Shown one piece after another: positions 1 to 5,478 of a DNA stretch of 7,147 nucleotides (position 1 is the first letter of the stretch; every line of letters begins with the position of its first letter). The notes beneath the pieces are model-generated. The model made no database searches and was not told where the DNA came from. It saw only the letters and a list, made by a program, of their open reading frames with translations. Source of the stretch: Armatimonadota bacterium (GTDB taxonomy: Bacteria > Armatimonadota > Fimbriimonadia > Fimbriimonadales > Fimbriimonadaceae); contig DPBN01000284.1 in the NCBI GenBank assembly GCA_003516955.1, positions 1 through 7,147 on the forward strand, written 5' to 3'. The position numbers were made by a program, and so were the translations under genes.

Positions 1-265
1 CGCGGTCCACGTAGGCCAAGTATCGGAAGTCCTTGTAGTCGCCTCGGATCACGCACTCGCCGCGCCCCTCGACGCGCGAGTCGCTGGAGCCGGCGGGGCG
101 GACCTGCTCGTTGGAGAAGCGATAGCGGCCGACATCGTCGAACCGCCTCTCGAGCAACCTCTGCACCGCGCTCCGGGCGGCGCGGACCGGGTCGCTCTGG
201 CTCTGGGCCTGGGCCGCGATCGCCAGCAGGGCGAGGGCCAGGCCGAAGGTCCATCGATGGTTCAT
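1..265 (-). CDS. Secreted protein of unknown function, N-terminal part (cut by window edge)
   Basis: The reading frame opens with ATG at 265-263 and stays open for 88 codons to the left edge, so only the N-terminus is visible. Residues 1-20 (MNHRWTFGLALALLAIAAQA) form a typical Sec signal peptide with a likely cleavage site after AQA. The mature part begins QSQSDPVRAARSAVQRLLER, a probable amphipathic helix, and then turns into a more strand-like stretch. The start is supported by a purine-rich AAAGGAGG (283-276), 10 nt upstream. Residues 59-67 (GSSDSRVEG) nearly match GSSDFRVEG in the neighbouring minus-strand gene, which hints that the two are distant paralogues. I do not recognise a family. 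The next gene upstream on the same strand ends 190 nt away, so co-transcription is possible but not shown. Confidence 0.75.
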   Translation of the reverse strand, partial: MNHRWTFGLALALLAIAAQAQSQSDPVRAARSAVQRLLERRFDDVGRYRFSNEQVRPAGSSDSRVEGRGECVIRGDYKDFRYLAYVDR

Positions 266-455
266 GGTTTCGAAGCCTCCTTTCTCCTTTGTTTGGCGCA
301 TGGAGACGCCATTGCGCACAGTATGTTCGAGCCCCGCCGGTGCCCCCGGGTCCGAGCAACGGTCGAGGGCTGGGCGACCAAGGCCCCGCCTCAGGCAACC
401 GCCGCCCGGCCCGCGGCTCCCCGGTTCGCGAATGGGTGTCTGGGTCATTCCCGGT
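266..455. other. 190-bp intergenic region between two minus-strand genes
   Basis: This gap separates the 347-residue gene from the next minus-strand gene. It holds that gene's ribosome binding site (AAAGGAGG, 283-276) and an imperfect hairpin: GCGCATGG at 296-303 pairs with CCA-T-TGCGC at 309-317, with one bulged T. The hairpin has no T-run after it on the minus strand, so it is not a convincing terminator. A weak CATACT box (325-320, minus) could serve as a -10 element, but no -35 partner is visible. I see no small gene here. Confidence 0.4.
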
Positions 456-1499
456 TCAGTGGTAGGGCGAGCGTCCCTTCTTCGGAATGACGACGGTCAG
501 GGACCTCTCGTAGTCCTCCGAGACTCGCTTCTGCGGGCGCAGCGTCACCCGGTACTGCCCCGGTTCGAGTGCGGTCGAGAAGCTCCATCTTCCATTCCGG
601 ATGGGGACGGTCAGAGGACCGGGCACGTTGCTTGGTTCGAGGTAGTTCTCCCTGGTGTCGGAGACCCACTCGAAAGTCGCCACCATGGGGCTGGCCTTCA
701 CCGAGTGGCCCCAGACTTCCAGGCGTCCGGTGTGGGACACGGTGTACCCCAGCACCTTCACGTCGCTGTCGGTTTCCAACAGCTTTTCTCTGTCGTCGTT
801 GATGAGATGGATGCCCTCGAGATAGTGGAAGCGCCCCTCGAGGTCGTAGCCGACCCGGTCGCGGTGCGCCGACGTGAACCGGACCAGATTCACGTCGTAC
901 GGGGTCTCGATCCAGATTCTCGTGACCTTGCCGGCGTCGAGCGCAACAGAGGCCCTCACTTCCCAACGGTCTTCAACGTCCGACTCGTTGAGGACGTAGA
1001 GGAGACGGAGGTTCGTTTCTCCCGGAGTCTCGCCCGGCAAGACTCGGAAACCCTTGAGCCACATGCCCCTTGAGCTTCCGGCGGACTTCGGACGGCCAAT
1101 CATCGCGTCGAAGCGGGCGAGGCTTTCGAGGTCGGGGCCCTGGTCCCAGCTATCGTAGCAGAACACCAGCGGCGCCAGCAGCCGAGCGAACCTTTCGATC
1201 GGTTGCGGGATCTTCCCCTCGACGCGGAAGTCTGAGGAGCCTCCCAGTGCGACGCACACGGAATTGAGGGCCTTCCACTCCGCTTCGCTCGCTGTCAGCT
1301 CATCGTACTTACCGGGAACGAACTTGATTCGCCCTGCCTTCACCTGCTCCTCCAGCACCTGCTCGATCTCATCCTGCGAGAGCTGCCGAGGCTCGGTATC
1401 CGGCTGGGGCTGGAGGGCGGGCCTCTCGAGCAAAGCCCCGATGCTCCTCCACCACCAAAGAAACGATAGAACCGCCACGACCACGCCGATCCGCCGCAT
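456..1499 (-). CDS. Membrane-anchored or exported protein of unknown function, 347 aa
   Basis: The gene runs from ATG at 1499-1497 to TGA at 458-456. The start is well supported by AAGGAGG (1514-1508) with an 8-nt spacer. Residues 4-23 are hydrophobic after two arginines, forming a signal anchor or signal peptide; there is no lipobox cysteine. A short acidic, glutamine-rich segment (about 30-52) follows. The middle (about 60-150) is mixed, with cysteines at 82 and 114. From about 155 the sequence alternates like beta strands. The last 60 residues, containing NGRWSFSTALEPGQYRVTL and a basic SLTVVIPKKGRSPYH tail, read like an Ig-like or carboxypeptidase-regulatory-like beta sandwich. I cannot assign a family; an extracytoplasmic role is inferred from the N-terminus. 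It shares the short GSSDxRVEG signature with the gene on its 3' side. Confidence 0.8.
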   Translation of the reverse strand: MRRIGVVVAVLSFLWWWRSIGALLERPALQPQPDTEPRQLSQDEIEQVLEEQVKAGRIKFVPGKYDELTASEAEWKALNSVCVALGGSSDFRVEGKIPQPIERFARLLAPLVFCYDSWDQGPDLESLARFDAMIGRPKSAGSSRGMWLKGFRVLPGETPGETNLRLLYVLNESDVEDRWEVRASVALDAGKVTRIWIETPYDVNLVRFTSAHRDRVGYDLEGRFHYLEGIHLINDDREKLLETDSDVKVLGYTVSHTGRLEVWGHSVKASPMVATFEWVSDTRENYLEPSNVPGPLTVPIRNGRWSFSTALEPGQYRVTLRPQKRVSEDYERSLTVVIPKKGRSPYH

Positions 1500-1584
1500 T
1501 CTTTCGTCCTCCTTACCCCTTACGCTTGCGTTGACTGGCAGACGTGCGACGCCCCGCCCGCGTTTCGCCGCTTCATAATGGGCC
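1500..1584. promoter_or_regulatory. Divergent intergenic region with ribosome binding site and -10-like box
   Basis: These 85 bp separate two divergent genes. On the minus strand AAGGAGG (1514-1508) is the ribosome binding site of the 347-residue gene. On the plus strand CATAAT (1574-1579) matches five of six bases of the -10 consensus and ends only 5 nt before the GTG start of the glycosyltransferase. A TTGACT (1531-1536) resembles a -35 box but lies 37 nt from CATAAT, too far to pair with it. Promoter assignments are inference from sequence match. Confidence 0.45.
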
Positions 1585-2571
1585 GTGCCTCGGGTTTCCG
1601 TGATCGTGCCCAGCTACAACCACGGCCGGTTTCTGCGGCGGACTCTGGAGTCGGCTCTGGGCCAGACGTTCCAGGATCTCGAGGTTCTGGTGCTGGACGA
1701 CGGCAGCACGGACGACAGCCTCGAGGTGGCCGCCTCGGTTCGCGACCCGCGGCTGCGGGTGGAGACGAACCCGACCAACCTGGGCACCTACGGCTCCCAG
1801 CAGAGGGGACTGGAACTCACCGACTCCGAGTTCGTCGCGATCCTGAACTCCGACGACTTCTGGGAGCCGACCAAGCTGGAGAGCCAGGTGAGGGCGCTGG
1901 AGGAGCGTCCCGATTGCCCCTACTGCTACACGCTGGGCTGGGTGGCCGACGCCGAGGGCCGGCTCGACCACAGTCAGGACGTCCACGACGGTTGGCCCAC
2001 CGAGCGCGTCCAGGACCTCTTGCCGTGGCTGCTGTTCGAGAATCGGGTCCTGGCGTCGTCGGTGCTGTTCCGTCGGGAGGGCCTCTCGTTCCACACCGAA
2101 TGCCGCTACTCGGGCGACTGGGTGGTGCAGCTGGAGCTGGCCGCCGGGCGGCGGGTGGCCTGCGTTCCCGAGCGGCTGAGCCATTGGCGCGTGCACGGCG
2201 CCAACACCTTCTTCCGCTCGAGGGAGCAGGCGCTGGAGGAGATCGCGGTGCGGGAGGCGGTCTCGCGGGTCGGCGGCGGCTGGCTGCGTTTTGGCTCGGA
2301 CCCACACTTGGTGCGGATCGGTCTCGGTCAGAACGAGCTGAACCTGGTGGCGCTGTACTCGCCCTTCGCGGCCCGGTGGCGGGGGCTGGGTGCGGGCCTG
2401 AGGGCCCTGCGGTGGCACCCGATCAAGCGGAAAGGCTACCGCCGGCTGGCGACGGTGTTCCTGCCCGGAAACCTCTGGCCCCGCGCCTTGTGGGGCGGCA
2501 GCGCGGCCGTCTGGCGAGGTGCGCGATTCCAACGAATCGACCTGCGCCTTCCGAGTACGAAGGGTCCTTGA
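1585..2571 (+). CDS. Family 2 glycosyltransferase (GT-A fold), 328 aa
   Basis: This is a cytoplasmic or membrane-associated enzyme that transfers a sugar from a nucleotide-activated donor, probably during surface polysaccharide or glycolipid synthesis. The GT2 landmarks appear in order: VSVIVPSYNHGRFL (4-17), the nucleotide-binding DDGSTDDS (38-45), the metal-binding DxD equivalent in LNSDDFW (87-93), SGDWVVQLELA (176-186, position of the catalytic acid region) and WRVHGANT (201-208, the usual C-terminal R-x-H motif). The extra 120 residues after the core are rich in arginine and tryptophan and may contact the membrane; no clear transmembrane helix is seen. Start choice is firm: an in-frame TAA at 1576-1578 lies just upstream, so GTG at 1585 is the first possible start, and the protein begins as the family does. 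There is no Shine-Dalgarno sequence. Donor and acceptor cannot be read from the sequence. Confidence 0.9.
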   Translation: MPRVSVIVPSYNHGRFLRRTLESALGQTFQDLEVLVLDDGSTDDSLEVAASVRDPRLRVETNPTNLGTYGSQQRGLELTDSEFVAILNSDDFWEPTKLESQVRALEERPDCPYCYTLGWVADAEGRLDHSQDVHDGWPTERVQDLLPWLLFENRVLASSVLFRREGLSFHTECRYSGDWVVQLELAAGRRVACVPERLSHWRVHGANTFFRSREQALEEIAVREAVSRVGGGWLRFGSDPHLVRIGLGQNELNLVALYSPFAARWRGLGAGLRALRWHPIKRKGYRRLATVFLPGNLWPRALWGGSAAVWRGARFQRIDLRLPSTKGP

Positions 2572-2630
2572 CGAAGCGCGACGGACCTAGTAATTTTGCC
2601 TGTTTTGGCCGCCGCGGACAGAGTGGTTCG

Positions 2631-2683
2631 CCGACACGTTCCTTATCCGTCGTACAATGAACGTACTCCCCAAGGGAAGGAGG
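2631..2683 (+). promoter_or_regulatory. Promoter and ribosome binding site of the PEP-CTERM gene
   Basis: CCGACA (2631-2636, four of six bases of the -35 consensus) and TACAAT (2653-2658, five of six of the -10 consensus) are 16 nt apart. Transcription would start near 2665. A strong AAGGAGG ribosome binding site lies at 2677-2683, 11 nt before the ATG at 2695. This suggests the secreted protein is transcribed independently of the glycosyltransferase upstream. Sequence match only. Confidence 0.5.
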
Positions 2684-2694
2684 AAATCAATCCA

Positions 2695-3534
2695 ATGAAG
2701 CATCTTGGCATGACCCTGGCGGTGACCGCCTTGGCTCTGGTCCTCGTTCCGCAGGCTCAGGCCGGCGGCGCCGTCAGCACCGACCGGTTCGGCTACACCG
2801 GCACCACCACCCGCTACGCCACTCTCGCCGACGCCCGCGCGGGCACCAACGCTCTGGAGACGATCGCGATCGACCACCGCGACCTGTCGCTGTTCGTCGT
2901 CAAGGACCTCCCCGATTACTACGACGATTCCACGGTCATCATGGGGTCGTGGTGGTACACCACCCAGGGCTCCGCGGGATCCGGCAACACGCGCGGCAAC
3001 ACGGGCGTCGGGTTTCTGCAGATCTACGAGGACCCGAACGTGACGGGAAACGTGGCCCAGATGGCGTTCGGCGACTGGGACGGAACCTACTGGACCAGCT
3101 ACACCCTCAGCGTGTTTGGGTCCGGCGCAGACTACGACAGCTCGTTTGCTCGGTTCAGCCCGTTCAGCAGCAACACGAACGACAAAGGGATCTATCACAC
3201 GTACAGCCTCACGCTGACGGCCACTGGGCTGCAGGGGGTGCTGCATGGCAACGTGATCGAGTCGTTCAACCATCCGACCGGCGTGACGGGCACCTTCTCC
3301 GGCCTGTTCGAGAACACCAGCTCGGATCCCGCCAAGCAGGGCTTCTACACGTTCCAGATGACGCTGGACATGGAGAACTGGGCGTTCTCCCAGAACGGCA
3401 GCCTGAACGGCGAGTACCACGACAACGGGAACATCTATCCGAGCTACTTCGCCCAGACCGTTCCCGAACCGTTCACGGTGGGTCTGGCAGCCGCGGGCCT
3501 CGGCTTGGCCGCTCTGCGACGGCGGAAGCGGTAA
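2695..3534 (+). CDS. Secreted PEP-CTERM sorting domain protein, 279 aa
   Basis: Residues 1-23 are a Sec signal peptide ending AQAQA-like before GGAVST. The mature protein (24-255) is rich in Gly, Ser, Thr, Tyr and Asn with very few charged clusters, as in extracellular beta-rich proteins. The C-terminus carries the complete tripartite PEP-CTERM signal: VPEP (256-259), a hydrophobic helix (about 261-274) and the basic end RRRKR (275-279). In established systems this signal is recognised by an exosortase (EpsH/XrtA type), which cleaves at PEP and delivers the protein to the surface or exopolysaccharide matrix; such genes often occur beside glycosyltransferases, as here. ATG at 2695 is chosen because it directly precedes the signal peptide and has AAGGAGG 11 nt upstream. 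The central domain is not recognised. No exosortase gene is in the window. Confidence 0.88.
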   Translation: MKHLGMTLAVTALALVLVPQAQAGGAVSTDRFGYTGTTTRYATLADARAGTNALETIAIDHRDLSLFVVKDLPDYYDDSTVIMGSWWYTTQGSAGSGNTRGNTGVGFLQIYEDPNVTGNVAQMAFGDWDGTYWTSYTLSVFGSGADYDSSFARFSPFSSNTNDKGIYHTYSLTLTATGLQGVLHGNVIESFNHPTGVTGTFSGLFENTSSDPAKQGFYTFQMTLDMENWAFSQNGSLNGEYHDNGNIYPSYFAQTVPEPFTVGLAAAGLGLAALRRRKR

Positions 3535-3560
3535 CGGCGAAGCGCCGATCCGGTTGGCAG

Positions 3561-3584
3561 GGAGGGGGCCCAGCGGCCCCCTCC
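3561..3584. terminator. Perfect GC-rich hairpin between convergent genes, probable bidirectional terminator
   Basis: GGAGGGGGCC (3561-3570) and GGCCCCCTCC (3575-3584) form a perfect 10-bp stem around the 4-nt loop CAGC. It sits 26 nt after the stop of the PEP-CTERM gene and 11 nt beyond the stop of the convergent URO-D-like gene. There is no T-run on either side, only TCGTTTGG on the plus strand, so it departs from a textbook intrinsic terminator. Position and stem strength still favour transcript termination or end protection for both genes. Confidence 0.65.
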
Positions 3585-3595
3585 GGTCGTTTGGT

Positions 3596-4684
3596 CTACG
3601 CCGAGCCCGCCGCCCAGCGGCCGACGTCCCGCAGAAAGGCCTCGGCGGTTTCCCGGTCGTAGGCGCCGCCGACGTCCAGCCAGACGCCCTTCGCGGGCAA
3701 GGCGCCCATGACGCTCTTGGCGTCCTCGAGGTCCACGCAGATCGCCTGCACGCTCAGCCCCCGGTCCAGGGCGCGCCGGTAGACATCGATCCAGCGGGAG
3801 GCCGGCTCGTGCCCCGCGCCGTACACCCACTGGAGCGCGTGCAGGTTCGGGATCTCGAGCACGGACTCCAGGTGCGGCAGCGCCGAGGGGCCGTCGAGGT
3901 GGAAGATGTTCCGGTCCATGGCGGCCGTCTCCCGATGGATGGACGGAAGCACCAGCTCGCGGAAGAGCTCCGGCCCGATCAGCGCGTTGAAGTCGCAGTT
4001 CGGCACGAACTGCCGGCCCCAGGCGGGGGCAGGGAGCCAGGTCGCCACCGGTTGGCCCGCCGCAAGAATGGGAGCGACCTGCCGCTCGTAGGCCTCCAGC
4101 GCGATCGGCGTCACCCACTCGCAGGCCTCCCGGACGGCATCGGGGTCGTCGAGGCACTCCACGCACAGCTCCTGAGGGTCGCGCAGGGCAGCCAGCAGGT
4201 CGGCGTTGGTGTGCATGTCGGTGTAGCCGGTGATCCACTTTCCGGCGCCTGCCTCCAGCGAGAGCGAGATCATCCGCTCGACGGCGCTCCAGTAGGGGTT
4301 GCCCCAGTCGGGCTCCCGGCCCACGATCTCCCGGCACGAGGCAGAGCGGGGAACGCTCCATCCGCTCTCCTCGGAGTATTCGATCTCCGCGCCGAACACC
4401 GAGGCCAGCACCTCCGGTCCGAGGTTCGGGAACAGGATCGGCAGGCCGTCGGCGAACCACTCCTGCTGCTCCGCAACCGCGGCGAACTGCTCCACGCGGA
4501 ACTCCACGTCCAGCCAAGCCTCGCGCACCGAGGCGTGCCGCTTGGTGGGCAGGCTCCAGGGGCGCTCGGGCTTCAGGCGCAGGGTCACCGGGGGGCGGTC
4601 GACGATCTCTCCGACCCACCAGGCCTCCCACCGACGCATGGAGAGGTCGGCGTCCGGCTTCGTGCTCAGGGCGAGCTCAGGCAT
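3596..4684 (-). CDS. URO-D superfamily protein (uroporphyrinogen decarboxylase-like), 362 aa
   Basis: The protein is a full-length TIM-barrel member of the superfamily that includes uroporphyrinogen decarboxylase and corrinoid or cobalamin methyltransferases. Recognisable stretches are TDMHTNADLLAALRDP (155-170), NCDFNALIGPELF (229-241), FHLDGPSALPHL (261-272) and LQWVYGAGHEP (284-294), typical of the divergent URO-D-like group annotated in planctomycetes, Armatimonadota and Firmicutes. It is not HemE: the N-terminal W-x-MRQAGR substrate motif is absent. In MtaA/MtbA-type methyltransferases a zinc site uses H-x-C; here the equivalent position reads H262-L-D264, so a Cys-zinc methyltransferase role is doubtful. 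The substrate is unknown. ATG at 4684-4682 is backed by GGAGG (4695-4691) with a 6-nt spacer. The gene faces the PEP-CTERM gene and diverges from the hybrid malectin-like gene. Confidence 0.8.
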   Translation of the reverse strand: MPELALSTKPDADLSMRRWEAWWVGEIVDRPPVTLRLKPERPWSLPTKRHASVREAWLDVEFRVEQFAAVAEQQEWFADGLPILFPNLGPEVLASVFGAEIEYSEESGWSVPRSASCREIVGREPDWGNPYWSAVERMISLSLEAGAGKWITGYTDMHTNADLLAALRDPQELCVECLDDPDAVREACEWVTPIALEAYERQVAPILAAGQPVATWLPAPAWGRQFVPNCDFNALIGPELFRELVLPSIHRETAAMDRNIFHLDGPSALPHLESVLEIPNLHALQWVYGAGHEPASRWIDVYRRALDRGLSVQAICVDLEDAKSVMGALPAKGVWLDVGGAYDRETAEAFLRDVGRWAAGSA

Positions 4685-4742
4685 GGGCGTCCTCCGGCCC
4701 GATTATGGGGCCTGCGGCGCGCGGGGGCAGTATCATGGCGCC
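4685..4742. promoter_or_regulatory. Divergent promoter region with two -10-like boxes
   Basis: Only 58 bp separate two divergent starts. On the minus strand CATAAT (4707-4702) lies upstream of GGAGG (4695-4691), the ribosome binding site of the URO-D-like gene. This -10 box is bracketed by the short inverted repeat GGCCC (4696-4700) / GGGCC (4708-4712). On the plus strand TATCAT (4731-4736) ends 6 nt before the ATG at 4743, the distance expected if transcription begins at the start codon. No -35 boxes are convincing. Confidence 0.45.
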
Positions 4743-5408
4743 ATGGCACGGCGGTTTCTGGCGATCCTGCTGCTCGCGCTCGGCGTCTCGGTGGCGGCCG
4801 CGCAGACGTTCCGGGTGCGTTACGACGCGGCGGCCTACTCCGGACCGTTCACCGGGTCGGTGGCGGTGTACGTCTCCAAGACGATGAAGGAGCCCCGCCT
4901 GGGGCCGTCTTGGGTGGACCCGGAGCCGGTGCTCGTGGCGCACTTCGCGGACGTCGGCCCCGGCAGATGGATGGTGCTGGACGCGACGACCGTGATCGGA
5001 GGCCGCAAGCGGATCGAAGCCATCCAGGGCACGACGGACCCCGAACTGTACCGCGGAGAGCGCTATGGCCGGCTCACGTATACGATCCCCGTGCCGCCCG
5101 GCTCCACCTACACGGCCGTTTTCCACTTCGCCGAGACCTGGTTCGGCAGCCAGGGTGGCGGCGGCGGCGCCGGCAGCCGCCTGTTCGACGTCCTGTGCAA
5201 CGGCGTCCTGCTCGAACGCGAACTCGACGTCTACCGCGAGGCGGGCGGCGCCTTCCGTGCCCTGCGAAGAACATACCGGGGCCTCAAGCCCACGCCCAAC
5301 GGGAAGCTCGTCTTTCAACTCGTGCCCGGCCGCAACTACGCCTTCCTCAACGCGCTCGAAATCCTGGACGAAGGCCGCCGCCCCATCGGGCAGCACGTCC
5401 AGAAGTAG
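4743..5408 (+). CDS. Secreted hybrid protein: esterase-type N-terminal region fused to malectin-like domain, 221 aa
   Basis: Residues 1-21 (MARRFLAILLLALGVSVAAA, then Q) are a Sec signal peptide. Residues 22-85, with FRVRYD, GSVAVYVSK, EPRLGPSW and DPEPVL, resemble the beta-sandwich segment that precedes the catalytic domain in secreted putative esterases; no hydrolase domain follows. From about residue 86 (GGRKR, GTTDPELYRGERYG) to about 210 the sequence is a malectin-like carbohydrate-binding domain: TYTIPVPPG, FHFAETWFG, a Gly-rich loop (GGGGGAGSR), LFDVLCNG and REAGGAFRAL. The first strand and loop of a normal malectin domain are missing or replaced. Glutamate codons are all GAG before residue 92 and mostly GAA afterwards, unlike the left neighbour and like hpnJ. 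ATG at 4743 directly precedes the signal peptide and follows TATCAT by 6 nt without a Shine-Dalgarno. Domain calls are from recognition, not search. The frame is uninterrupted. Confidence 0.7.
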   Translation: MARRFLAILLLALGVSVAAAQTFRVRYDAAAYSGPFTGSVAVYVSKTMKEPRLGPSWVDPEPVLVAHFADVGPGRWMVLDATTVIGGRKRIEAIQGTTDPELYRGERYGRLTYTIPVPPGSTYTAVFHFAETWFGSQGGGGGAGSRLFDVLCNGVLLERELDVYREAGGAFRALRRTYRGLKPTPNGKLVFQLVPGRNYAFLNALEILDEGRRPIGQHVQK

Positions 5409-5430
5409 CTGGTGGCGCACGCTATCAGAC

Positions 5431-5470
5431 TGGTAGAATGGAACTTTGGCCGTTAAGTCCCCTCCCGAGG
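5431..5470 (+). promoter_or_regulatory. Extended -10 promoter and ribosome binding site of hpnJ
   Basis: TGGTAGAAT (5431-5439) is an extended -10 element, TG-n-TAGAAT, with five of six bases matching the -10 consensus. No -35 box is seen at the normal distance, which fits extended -10 promoters. GAGG (5467-5470) lies 8 nt before the ATG at 5479 and is the likely ribosome binding site. The promoter indicates that hpnJ and the gene after it can be expressed separately from the malectin-like gene ending at 5408. Confidence 0.55.
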
Positions 5471-5478
5471 CCGATGGC

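Noticed and set aside
296..317. Imperfect hairpin as terminator of the 347-residue gene
   Set aside because: The stem has a bulge and no T-run follows on the minus strand; it lies about 140 nt beyond the stop codon.
1531..1536. TTGACT as the -35 box for the glycosyltransferase
   Set aside because: It is 37 nt from the CATAAT box, and no -10-like sequence lies at 16-18 nt.
3596..4684. Naming the URO-D-like gene hemE
   Set aside because: The W-x-MRQAGR substrate-binding motif of uroporphyrinogen decarboxylase is absent, and the conserved stretches match a different subgroup.
5152..5175. GGC-repeat in the hybrid gene as a functional repeat
   Set aside because: It encodes the Gly-rich loop common in malectin-like domains of this kind, so coding explains it.
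5446..5478. TTG as the start of hpnJ, adding 11 residues
   Set aside because: The family begins at MRTLFLNPPS, and the ATG at 5479 has GAGG 8 nt upstream. The TTG also lies only 6 nt after the -10 box.
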